Notes under the pieces: model-generated | The model's database searches: none | What the model was told of the DNA's origin: nothing | What the model saw: only the letters and a program-made list of their open reading frames with translations | Translations under genes and position numbers: made by a program | NCBI GenBank assembly: GCA_964629975.1 | Contig: CAZVUN010000129.1 | Span: 1-8,022, forward strand | DNA: 8,022 nt | Reading direction: 5' to 3' | From: G020354085 sp964629975 | Lineage (GTDB): Bacteria; Pseudomonadota; Gammaproteobacteria; Acidiferrobacterales; Sulfurifustaceae | Part shown: piece after piece, positions 1-5,892 of the stretch | How the letters are laid out: each line of letters opens with the position of its first letter | Numbering within the stretch: position 1 is the stretch's first letter

Positions 1-886
1 GATCATGAAGGGCGACACGCTCGAGCCGCTGAAGATCGTCGCCACCCGCGGCTACACCGTGGACACGCAGGAGTATCACCCGGAGCCTAGAGTCGCCTCG
101 ATCGTCGCCTCGCACTTCCACCCGGAGTTCGTGGTCAACGTGAAGGAAACCGGCCAGACGCTGATGGTCAACTACAGCGACATCAACAACCTCAAGGTCA
201 CCACCGTCGGCACCGAGCGCTTCCTGCATGACGGCGGCTGGGACGCGAGCAAGCGCTACTTCCTGGTCGCGGCCAACCAGCGCAACACCATCGCCGTGGT
301 CGACGCCAAGGAAAACAAGCTGGTGAAGCTGGTCAAGGAAGGCGTCGGCAAGATCCCGCACCCGGGCCGCGGCGCCAACTTCGTCGATCCGAAGTTCGGT
401 CCGGTGTGGGCCACGAGCCACCTGGGCGACGATACCATCGTGCTGATCGGTACCGACCCGGAGAAGAACAAGGCCAATGCCTGGAAGGTGGTGCGCACCC
501 TCAAGGCGCAGGGCGGCGGGTCGCTGTTCATCAAGACCCACCCGAAGTCCAAGAACCTGTGGGTCGACACGCCGCTCAACCCGGATGCCGCCATCAGCCA
601 GTCGGTCGCCGTGTTCGACATCAACAACCTCGACAAGCCGTACGAGGTGGTGAAGGTCGCCGAGCTGGCGAAGCTGGGCGAGGGCCCGAAACGCGTGGTG
701 CAGCCGGAGTACAACAAGGCCGGCGACGAGGTGTGGTTCTCGGTGTGGAACGGCAAGACCCAGGAGTCGGCGATCGTCGTGCTCGATGACAAGACGCGCA
801 AGGTGAAAACCGTCATCAAGGACAAGCGGCTCGTCACGCCGACCGGCAAGTTCAACGTTTACAACACGCAGCACGACGTGTATTAA
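1..886 (+). CDS. nirS: Cytochrome cd1 nitrite reductase NirS, C-terminal part (5' end outside window)
   Basis: This is the 3' part of the periplasmic respiratory nitrite reductase, which reduces nitrite to nitric oxide on heme d1. The reading frame is open from the left edge (codons in phase with base 2) to TAA at 884-886, so the start, the cytochrome c domain and the proximal d1 histidine lie upstream. About 294 codons of the eight-bladed d1 propeller are visible. Family-diagnostic blocks are FLHDGGW (His codon 227-229) and PHPGRGANF (His codon 359-361). These correspond to the two distal-side catalytic histidines, His327 and His369 in Pseudomonas aeruginosa. Further blocks are GGGSLFIKTHPKS, RVVQPEYNK, EVWFSVWNGK and the C-terminal TGKFNVYNTQHDVY. 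The two histidines are 44 residues apart here against 42 in P. aeruginosa, a two-residue insertion in the intervening loop. The ATG at base 5 is internal and not a start. Identification is near certain from remembered family sequence. Confidence 0.97.
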   Translation, partial: IMKGDTLEPLKIVATRGYTVDTQEYHPEPRVASIVASHFHPEFVVNVKETGQTLMVNYSDINNLKVTTVGTERFLHDGGWDASKRYFLVAANQRNTIAVVDAKENKLVKLVKEGVGKIPHPGRGANFVDPKFGPVWATSHLGDDTIVLIGTDPEKNKANAWKVVRTLKAQGGGSLFIKTHPKSKNLWVDTPLNPDAAISQSVAVFDINNLDKPYEVVKVAELAKLGEGPKRVVQPEYNKAGDEVWFSVWNGKTQESAIVVLDDKTRKVKTVIKDKRLVTPTGKFNVYNTQHDVY

Positions 887-905
887 GTCTTCCTCCGTGT
901 GGTGC

Positions 906-933
906 TTGGGGCGGGCGGCGGGCTCGCCCCACC
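906..933 (+). terminator. GC-rich hairpin between nirS and nirC (possible attenuator or mRNA stabiliser)
   Basis: TGGGGCG (907-913) is perfectly complementary to CGCCCCA (925-931). A G-U pair and one more G-C pair extend it inward, giving about nine pairs around a 7-base loop. Only a short TTT (934-936) follows, so it is a poor classical terminator. Its place just after nirS suits partial termination or 3'-end protection, leaving the abundant structural transcript in excess over the cofactor genes. That role is inference. Confidence 0.45.
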
Positions 934-942
934 TTTCACAAC

Positions 943-950
943 AGGGGGAG
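943..950 (+). promoter_or_regulatory. Ribosome binding site of nirC
   Basis: AGGGGGAG ends 6 bases before the ATG at 957. It decides the start: an in-frame ATG at 897 has no comparable purine run and would place the intercistronic hairpin inside the coding region and remove the N-terminal signal peptide. Confidence 0.75.
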
Positions 951-956
951 CAACCG

Positions 957-1364
957 ATGACGTGCAAGACGCGGTTCTGCAGGATCGCCTACCCGGTCGT
1001 GCCGGTGATGCTCGTTGCCCTGCTGGTCGCCCCTGCCACGGGCGAACCGTCCGCGCGCGCCAGGGACGCCGGCGTGCACAGCGTGGCACCGGTGGCGCAG
1101 CTGCGCTACCCCGACTCGGGTCGCCAGCAGCAGCTCATGCACCTGCTCGTGCAGGACTGCGGATCCTGCCACGGCATGACGCTGCAGGGCGGCCTGGGGC
1201 CGGCGCTCACGCCCGAGGCGCTCGCCGGCAAGCCGCCGGTGATGCTGCGCGACGTGATCCTGCACGGCCGCCCCGGCACGCCGATGCCACCGTGGAAGAC
1301 CTTCCTCAACGAGCGCGACGCCGAGTGGCTGGTGCAGGTGCTGGTCAACGGCCTCGGGCCATGA
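957..1364 (+). CDS. nirC: NirC, periplasmic monoheme cytochrome c (c55x type)
   Basis: This is a small periplasmic c-type cytochrome of the nir cluster. In related organisms it donates electrons to NirS or helps heme d1 maturation. The 135-residue product has a basic N-end and a hydrophobic stretch at about residues 9-28, a typical Sec signal peptide. A polar linker follows, then one cytochrome c domain with the heme attachment motif CGSCH at residues 68-72. The probable distal ligand is Met110 in GTPMPPW, and the domain ends with the usual terminal helix (DAEWLVQVLVNGL). The start is chosen by the strong ribosome site at 943-950. The stop overlaps the nirF start as ATGA (1361-1364), implying translational coupling. 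Two extra cysteines (residues 3 and 8) lie in the signal peptide and are not a lipobox. It could be called a generic cytochrome c from the domain alone; the position between nirS and nirF supports NirC. Confidence 0.9.
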   Translation: MTCKTRFCRIAYPVVPVMLVALLVAPATGEPSARARDAGVHSVAPVAQLRYPDSGRQQQLMHLLVQDCGSCHGMTLQGGLGPALTPEALAGKPPVMLRDVILHGRPGTPMPPWKTFLNERDAEWLVQVLVNGLGP

Positions 1365-2542
1365 GCGCCATCCTGCGTGCCGGCGCGGCCGGCGCGATCG
1401 CGGCTGTGCTCGCCGGCTGCGCCACGCCGACACCCTGGGGCAGCGGCGATCTCGGCATCGTGATCGAACGCGCCAGCGGCTCGGTCCAGATCGTCGACAC
1501 CACGCACCGCACGCGCCTCGCGCAGGTGACCGGCCTCGGCGACCTGTCGCACGCCTCGGCGGTGTACTCGCGCGATCAGCGCTACGCCTACGTGTTCGGC
1601 CGCGACGGCGGCCTCACCAAGGTCGACCTGCTGCGCGCCACCATCGACAAGCGCATCGTGCAGGGCGGCAACGCCATCGGCGGGGCGATCTCGCAGGACG
1701 GGCGCGTGGTGGCGGTATCGAACTACGAGCCGGGCGGCGTGCGGCTGTTCGATGCCGCGACCCTCGCCCCGCTCGCCGAGATCCCGGCGGTCTATGGGGC
1801 CGAGGGCAAGCGCTCCAAGGTCGTGGGCCTGGTGGATGCGCCCGGCGGGCGCTTCGTGTGTTCGCTGTACGACGGCAACGAGATCTGGGTGATCGACGCG
1901 CGCGATCCGGGCAAGCCCGCGGTCACCCGGTTCGCGAATGTCGGCAGGCAGCCGTACGACGGCACCGTCACGCCGGACGGGCGCTTCTATATCGCCGGGC
2001 TGTTCGGCGAGGACGGGCTGGCGCTCGTTGACCTGTGGCACCTGGAGCGCGGCGCCACGCGCATCCTGCAGGGCTACGGGCGCGGACAGGAACCGCTGCC
2101 GGTGTACAAGATGCCGCACCTCGACGCCTGGGCGATGGCCGGCGAGCGCGCGTTCGTGCCGGCGGTCGGGCGGCACGAGGTGCTGGTGATCGACCTGCGC
2201 ACCTGGCAGGAGGCCGGGCGCATCGCAGTCGCCGGCCAGCCGATCTTCGTGGTGGCGCGCCCGGACGGGCGCCAGCTGTGGGTGAACTATGCGCTGCCGC
2301 ACAACGACACGGTGCAGGTCATCGACAGCGAGAGCGCGCAGGTGATCAAGACACTCAAGCCCGGCAGGGCGGTGCTGCACCTGGAATTCACGCCGCGCGG
2401 CGAGGCGGTGTGGTTGTCGGTGCGCGACGAGGACCGCGTCGAGGTGTACGACACCGAGACCTTCGCGCGCGTGGCGCAACTGGCGGCGGCCAGGCCCTCC
2501 GGCATCTTCTTCGCCGCCCGCGCCCACCGGATCGGGCTATGA
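1361..2542 (+). CDS. nirF: NirF, heme d1 biosynthesis lipoprotein (d1-type beta-propeller)
   Basis: This is a periplasmic protein required for a late step of heme d1 formation; its precise reaction remains debated. The 393-residue product is close to the usual NirF length of about 390. It starts with a short hydrophobic signal ending in the lipobox LAGC, so Cys20 should be lipidated. Residue +2 is Ala, not Asp, which favours outer-membrane sorting by the Lol rule. The rest is a WD-like beta-propeller related to the d1 domains of NirS and NirN, with repeated blade motifs such as SRDQRYAYVFGRDG, TPDGRFYIAGLF and RPDGRQLWVNY. His64 in DLSHAS aligns with the proximal d1-ligand position of NirS and NirN and with the histidine reported essential in other NirF proteins. 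There is no cytochrome c domain. The ATG lies inside the nirC stop (ATGA) and the gene ends in another ATGA overlap with nirD, so it is a coupled operon member. Confidence 0.93.
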   Translation: MSAILRAGAAGAIAAVLAGCATPTPWGSGDLGIVIERASGSVQIVDTTHRTRLAQVTGLGDLSHASAVYSRDQRYAYVFGRDGGLTKVDLLRATIDKRIVQGGNAIGGAISQDGRVVAVSNYEPGGVRLFDAATLAPLAEIPAVYGAEGKRSKVVGLVDAPGGRFVCSLYDGNEIWVIDARDPGKPAVTRFANVGRQPYDGTVTPDGRFYIAGLFGEDGLALVDLWHLERGATRILQGYGRGQEPLPVYKMPHLDAWAMAGERAFVPAVGRHEVLVIDLRTWQEAGRIAVAGQPIFVVARPDGRQLWVNYALPHNDTVQVIDSESAQVIKTLKPGRAVLHLEFTPRGEAVWLSVRDEDRVEVYDTETFARVAQLAAARPSGIFFAARAHRIGL

Positions 2543-2988
2543 ACGCGCTCGATCAGCGCCTGCTCAACGATTTTCAGCACGGCTTTCCGCTGTCGCCCAC
2601 GCCGTACGCTGACATTGCACGCGCGCTGGGCGTGAGCGAGGCCGAGGTGCTGGCGCGGCTCGCGGCGCTCATGCAGGCCGGGGCCGTGAGCCGCGTGGGC
2701 GCGGTCGTGCGCCCGAACACGGTAGGGGTCAGCACGTTGGCCGCGATGAGCGTGCCGGTCGCCGAGCTGGAGCAGGTCGCGGCGCTGGTGAACGGCTATA
2801 GCGAGGTCAATCACAACTACGAGCGCGAGCATGCGCTCAACCTGTGGTTCGTGGCGACGGCCCCGGATGCCGCGCGCCTGCAACAGGTGCTGGACGACAT
2901 CGCCGCGCGCAGCGGCTACGAGGTGCTGAGCTTTCCGCTGCTTGAGGACTTTCACATCGACCTGGGGTTTGAGCTGCGATGGACCTGA
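2539..2988 (+). CDS. nirD: NirD, siroheme decarboxylase subunit (Lrp/AsnC-like)
   Basis: This is one subunit type of the cytoplasmic siroheme decarboxylase, which removes carboxyl groups from two acetate side chains of siroheme to give 12,18-didecarboxysiroheme. The product is 149 residues. An N-terminal winged helix-turn-helix fold like that of Lrp/AsnC regulators (about residues 4-60; GFPLSPTPYADIARALGVSEAEV) precedes an RAM-like half. That half carries the NirD/NirG hallmark HNYERE (from His92) and NLWFV (101-105). Although the fold looks regulatory, this family is enzymatic. It starts at an ATG inside the nirF stop (2539-2542) and its end overlaps nirL by 10 bases. It is assigned NirD, not NirG, by gene order; the two are close paralogues here. 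Confidence 0.9.
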   Translation: MNALDQRLLNDFQHGFPLSPTPYADIARALGVSEAEVLARLAALMQAGAVSRVGAVVRPNTVGVSTLAAMSVPVAELEQVAALVNGYSEVNHNYEREHALNLWFVATAPDAARLQQVLDDIAARSGYEVLSFPLLEDFHIDLGFELRWT

Positions 2989-3578
2989 ACGTCGGCACAC
3001 CGTACGCACGGCCCGCGCGTCCGCCGGTGGATGACACCGACCGGCGCGTGCTCGCCGCCATCCAGGGCGGGCTGCCGCTGGTGTCGCATCCGTATGCGGA
3101 CATCGGCGCGCGTGTCGGGCTGTCGGAGGCCGAGGTGATCGCACGCCTGGCGCGCTTGCAGCAATCGGGCGTGATCCGCCGCTTCGGTGTGGTGGTGCGC
3201 CATCACGAGCTCGGCTACGGGGCCAACGCCATGGTGGTGTGGGACGTGCCGGACGAGCAGGTGAGCCAGCTCGGCCGCTGCCTCGCCGGGTTCGATTTCA
3301 TCACGCTCTGCTACCGCCGCCCGCGCCGCCTGCCCACGTGGCGCTACAACCTCTATTGCATGATCCACGGGCGTGACCGTGAGCAGGTGCGCGCGCACCT
3401 CGAGTGGATGGTGAACCGCTGTGGCTTGCACAACCTGCCGCACGCGGTGCTGTTCTCGCGCCGGCGCTTCAAGCAGCGCGGTGCCGTATATTTTGATGTA
3501 CCGGGACGTACGCATGTCGATGCCGCGCCGCACGCGCGCCTGGCATCGACCGCCGAGGCAGATCGTGGACCGCCTTGA
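2979..3578 (+). CDS. nirL: NirL, siroheme decarboxylase subunit (Lrp/AsnC-like) with extended C-terminus
   Basis: This is the second, NirL/NirH-type subunit of siroheme decarboxylase, expected to pair with NirD in the cytoplasm. The product is 199 residues. A 17-residue proline-rich leader comes first, then the DDTDRRVLAAIQGGLP block (18-33) and an AsnC-type helix-turn-helix. The family signatures are GYGANAMVVWDVPDE (79-93), CYRRPRRLP (111-119) and RYNLYCMIHGRDR (122-134). The conserved domain ends near FSRRRFKQRG (159-168). About 28 residues follow (172-199, Arg/Ala-rich, no recognised motif) that run over the nirG start by 14 bases. This tail looks like read-through into former spacer sequence and not a domain. 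The ATG at 2979 lies inside the end of nirD, again implying coupling. Confidence 0.9.
   Translation: MDLNVGTPYARPARPPVDDTDRRVLAAIQGGLPLVSHPYADIGARVGLSEAEVIARLARLQQSGVIRRFGVVVRHHELGYGANAMVVWDVPDEQVSQLGRCLAGFDFITLCYRRPRRLPTWRYNLYCMIHGRDREQVRAHLEWMVNRCGLHNLPHAVLFSRRRFKQRGAVYFDVPGRTHVDAAPHARLASTAEADRGPP
3555..3558 (+). promoter_or_regulatory. Ribosome binding site deciding the GTG start of nirG
   Basis: GAGG at 3555-3558 lies 6 bases before the GTG at 3565. Upstream in-frame ATGs exist at 3496, 3514 and 3520 but would add 15-23 non-conserved Arg-rich residues. The GTG start puts the GFP motif at residues 15-17, exactly as in NirD. Confidence 0.6.
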
Positions 3579-4008
3579 TCGCGCCATCGTCAATCGCCTG
3601 CAGGGCGGCTTCCCGATCTGCGAAAGGCCCTACGCGCAGGTCGCGCAGCAGCTCGGCACGAGCGAGGACGAGCTGCTGCGGCGCCTCGACGCGTTGCTGG
3701 AAAGCGGGGTGCTCACGCGCTTCGGGCCGATGTACCACGCCGAGCGCCTGGGCGGGGCGCTCACCCTCGCCGCCATGCAGGTGCCGGCCGCCGATGTCGA
3801 GCGCGTCGCGGCGCTCATCAACGCCCACCCGGAGGTCGCGCACAACTACGCGCGCGCGCACGCCTTCAACCTGTGGTTCGTGCTGGCCACCGATACCCCG
3901 GAGCGCATCGCGGAGGTGATCGACGCGATCGAGCGCGCCACCGGGCTCAAGGTGTACAACCTGCCGAAGCTCGAGGAGTTCTACGTTGGCCTGAGGTTCG
4001 AGGCATGA
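3565..4008 (+). CDS. nirG: NirG, siroheme decarboxylase subunit (Lrp/AsnC-like)
   Basis: This is a NirD-type paralogue and part of the cytoplasmic siroheme decarboxylase set. With the GTG start at 3565 the product is 147 residues, the usual NirG size. It aligns end to end with NirD: LD at residues 4-5 and GGFPICERPY at 14-23, then the helix-turn-helix QVAQQLGTSEDELLRRLDAL. TRFGPMYH follows, then HNYARAHAFNLWFVLAT, and finally the terminal LPKLEEFYVGLRFE, equivalent to FPLLEDFHIDLGFE in NirD. The upstream frame is open to 3421, and ATG 3514 (after GGGA at 3503-3506) is a weaker alternative start. The first 14 bases overlap nirL and the stop overlaps the first ATG of nirH as ATGA (4005-4008). 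Assigned by gene order and by similarity to NirD. Confidence 0.9.
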   Translation: MDRLDRAIVNRLQGGFPICERPYAQVAQQLGTSEDELLRRLDALLESGVLTRFGPMYHAERLGGALTLAAMQVPAADVERVAALINAHPEVAHNYARAHAFNLWFVLATDTPERIAEVIDAIERATGLKVYNLPKLEEFYVGLRFEA

Positions 4009-4592
4009 GGAACGGGCGCCAACAGCAAAACGCCCTCTCCCCCCCGGAAAGGGCCGCCGTGCGGGAGGATTTCCTATCCCCTCATCCTGACCTTCTCCCG
4101 GCGGGAGAAGGTAACCAGTTGGATGCCACCGACCGCCGCATTATCGTGGCGACGCAGGAAGGCCTGCCGCGCGTGAGCCGGCCGTACCACGCCATCGCGG
4201 AACAACTGGGTATCCGCGCCGATGAGGTCATGGCGCGCATGCAGCGCATGCTCGACGCCGGCATCATCCGCCGCATCGGCGCGGTGCCCAATCACTACAA
4301 GCTGGGCTATGCGGCCAATGGCATGACGGTGTGGGACGTGCCGGACGAGCGCATGCGCGAGCTCGGCACGAAGATCGGTGCGCTTGATTTCGTGAGCCAC
4401 TGCTATCACCGCCCGCGCCACCCGCCGCTGTGGCCGTACAACCTGTTCGCCATGGTCCATGGGCGCGAGCGCGCCGAGGTCGAGGCCAAGGTCGCGCAGA
4501 TCGCGCGCCTGCTGGGCGACGCGGACCGCGGGCATGCCGTGCTGTACAGCACGCGGATCCTGAAGAAGACGGGGTTGCGTATCAGTGCGTAG
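4005..4592 (+). CDS. nirH: NirH, siroheme decarboxylase subunit (Lrp/AsnC-like); start uncertain (ATG 4005 or TTG 4119)
   Basis: This is a NirL-type subunit of siroheme decarboxylase. From ATG 4005 the product is 195 residues. The conserved domain begins only at residue 39 (LDATDRRIIVATQEGLP), followed by the helix-turn-helix AIAEQLGIRADEVMARMQRM. The NirL/NirH hallmarks are GYAANGMTVWDVPDE (101-115), CYHRPRHPP (133-141) and YNLFAMVHGRER (145-156). Residues 9-36 are encoded by a repeat-like double hairpin and read SPPERAAVR...SPHPDLLPAGEG, peptide text that such dispersed repeats produce in many proteobacteria and not part of the family. A TTG at 4119, 7 bases after GGGAGAAGG, would give a 157-residue protein with GLP at residues 15-17, matching the GFP spacing of NirD and NirG. 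The ATG at 4005 overlaps the nirG stop as ATGA and favours coupling. Both starts are possible; the identity of the gene is not in doubt. Confidence 0.88.
   Translation: MRNGRQQQNALSPPERAAVREDFLSPHPDLLPAGEGNQLDATDRRIIVATQEGLPRVSRPYHAIAEQLGIRADEVMARMQRMLDAGIIRRIGAVPNHYKLGYAANGMTVWDVPDERMRELGTKIGALDFVSHCYHRPRHPPLWPYNLFAMVHGRERAEVEAKVAQIARLLGDADRGHAVLYSTRILKKTGLRISA
4031..4111 (+). repeat. Dispersed REP-like double-hairpin element at the 5' end of nirH
   Basis: Two short inverted repeats stand side by side. GCCCTCTCC (4032-4040) pairs with GGAAAGGGC (4046-4054) with one mismatch and a C5 loop. CCTTCTCCC (4091-4099) pairs perfectly with GGGAGAAGG (4103-4111) around a 3-base loop. The text CCCCTCATCCTGACCTTCTCCC between and within them is the classic wording of interspersed repeats usually found between proteobacterial genes. 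Here it lies where nirH should begin. No target duplication is evident. A copy count in the parent genome would confirm that it is a repeat. Confidence 0.7.
4103..4121 (+). promoter_or_regulatory. Possible element-borne ribosome binding site and TTG start for nirH
   Basis: GGGAGAAGG (4103-4111) is a good Shine-Dalgarno-like run 7 bases before TTG 4119. It is also the 3' arm of the second hairpin, so it would be sequestered when the hairpin forms. Use of this start would leave the repeat untranslated. The alternative is ATG 4005 coupled to nirG. Confidence 0.4.
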
Positions 4593-4679
4593 CGCGAAGG
4601 GTTCAGTGCGCAGTCGGGGAGCGCTTCGCGCATCCTTCACCAAACACTTACCACTCAACACTTAACACCGGGGTATCAC
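4592..4679 (+). other. Spacer between nirH and nirJ: long-loop hairpin and A/C-rich direct repeat
   Basis: This is the only spacer of real length between nirC and nirN. GCGCGAAG (4592-4599) is complementary to CTTCGCGC (4624-4631) across a 24-base loop. Next comes a G-poor, A/C-rich stretch (4632-4669) unlike the flanking GC-rich DNA, with AACACTTA at 4643-4650 and again at 4657-4664. TCAGTGCG also occurs twice (4582-4589, 4603-4610). GGGG (4670-4673), 6 bases before GTG 4680, probably serves as the nirJ ribosome site. No convincing promoter or FNR-type box is visible. An unstructured leader for nirJ translation is one possible role. Confidence 0.5.
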
Positions 4680-5882
4680 GTGTTCCGCATCTCGCAGTAC
4701 ATGCAGGAGATCGCCGAGCCCCAGCCGCTCGGGCCCAAGCGCGTGCCGCCGGGTCCGGTCGTCATCTGGAATCTGATCCGGCGCTGCAACCTCACCTGCC
4801 TGCACTGCTATTCGATCTCGGCCGACAAGGACTTCCCGGGCGAGCTCACGACCGACGAGGTCTTCAGGGTCATGGAGGACCTGCAGGCGTTCCGCGTGCC
4901 GGTGCTGATCCTCTCCGGCGGCGAGCCGCTGATGCGGCCCGATATCTTCGCGATCTCGCGCCGCGCCAAGGACATGGGGTTCTACGTGGGGCTCTCGACC
5001 AACGGCACGCTGATCGACGAGAGACTGATCGAGCCGATCGCGGCTATCGGCTACGACTACGTCGGTATCTCGATCGACGGCATCCAGGCCACGCACGACC
5101 GGTTCCGGCGCCTCGCTGGCGCGTTCGATGCCTCGATGAAGGCCATCCGCCTGTGCCGCGACGCCGGGATCAAGGTCGGCATGCGCTTCACCATGACGCA
5201 GGACAACGCCGCCGAGCTCCCGCAGCTGCTGCAACTCATGGACGACGAGGGTATCGACAAGTTCTACTTCTCGCACCTCAACTATGCCGGGCGCGGCAAC
5301 ATCAACCGCAAGCACGACGTGGTGCTCAACACCACGCGCTGGGCGCTCGAGCTGCTGTTCGAGAAGTGCTGGGACGACACGCAGCGCGGGCGCAGGAGGG
5401 AATTCGTCACCGGCAACAACGACGCCGACGGCGTGTACCTGCTGTTGTGGGTGCGGCGCCGGTTCCCGCAGCTGGAAGCGCACATGCGCGCGAAGCTCGC
5501 GCAGTGGGGCGGCAATTCCTCGGGCGTCAACATCGCCAACATCGACAACGTGGGTAACGTCCACCCCGACACCTTCTGGTGGCACTACACGCTCGGCAAC
5601 GTGCGCGAGCGGCCATTCTCCGCCATCTGGCAGGACACCTCCGATCCGCTCCTGGCCGGATTGAAGCGCGTGCCGCGCCCGGTCAAGGGCCGCTGCGGTC
5701 AGTGCCAGTACCTCGACATCTGCGGCGGCAACACGCGCGTGCGCGCGCACCAGCTCACCGGCGACCCGTGGGCGGAGGACCCGGCCTGCTATCTCACGGA
5801 CGAAGAGATCGGTGTGGCGCCCGGCGCGGCGCGTGTTACGGTCACCCCGTATACGCGCCGGCGCTCCACCCGCCGCGCCTGA
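4680..5882 (+). CDS. nirJ: NirJ, radical SAM enzyme of heme d1 biosynthesis
   Basis: This cytoplasmic radical SAM enzyme acts on didecarboxysiroheme, removing the propionate side chains of two rings on the way to the d1 oxo groups. The product is 400 residues from a GTG start. The order of features is a short N-end (MFRISQYMQEIA), GPVVIWNLIRRC and then the SAM-cluster motif CNLTCLHCY with Cys36, Cys40 and Cys43. SGGEPLMRPD follows (GGEP at 80-83), then LSTNGTLID (105-113), GISIDGIQATHD (129 on), SHLNYAGRG and GNNDADGVYLL. A C-terminal cysteine set, Cys339, Cys342, Cys348 and Cys370 (RCGQCQYLDICGGNTR...CYLTDEEIG), suits a second iron-sulfur cluster as in SPASM-like NirJ proteins. The last roughly 20 residues are Arg/Thr-rich and not conserved. 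The C-terminal wording and GNNDAD block separate it from PqqE and other relatives. The stop lies 10 bases before the next gene. Confidence 0.95.
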   Translation: MFRISQYMQEIAEPQPLGPKRVPPGPVVIWNLIRRCNLTCLHCYSISADKDFPGELTTDEVFRVMEDLQAFRVPVLILSGGEPLMRPDIFAISRRAKDMGFYVGLSTNGTLIDERLIEPIAAIGYDYVGISIDGIQATHDRFRRLAGAFDASMKAIRLCRDAGIKVGMRFTMTQDNAAELPQLLQLMDDEGIDKFYFSHLNYAGRGNINRKHDVVLNTTRWALELLFEKCWDDTQRGRRREFVTGNNDADGVYLLLWVRRRFPQLEAHMRAKLAQWGGNSSGVNIANIDNVGNVHPDTFWWHYTLGNVRERPFSAIWQDTSDPLLAGLKRVPRPVKGRCGQCQYLDICGGNTRVRAHQLTGDPWAEDPACYLTDEEIGVAPGAARVTVTPYTRRRSTRRA

Positions 5883-5892
5883 GGTTCCCGCC

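Noticed and set aside
256..855. Long minus-strand open frame opposite nirS, and similar long antisense frames opposite nirF, nirH, nirJ and nirN
   Set aside because: In very GC-rich DNA the frames opposite real genes stay open. Their translations are Arg/His/Ala-rich without family motifs, while the plus-strand frames match known Nir proteins throughout.
899..1360. N-terminal extension of the nirF frame upstream to ATG 899
   Set aside because: This would overlap all of nirC in another frame. ATG 1361 gives a lipoprotein signal with LAGC and the normal NirF length.
3576..3592. TTGAT followed by ATCGTCAA, another FNR-like candidate
   Set aside because: Spacing and second half-site do not fit the consensus, and it lies inside the coding start of nirG.
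2539..4592. Reading the four helix-turn-helix proteins as Lrp/AsnC transcription regulators
   Set aside because: The HTH-like fold is real, but the HNY/NLWF and CYxRP/HGR signatures and the D-L-G-H order identify siroheme decarboxylase subunits.
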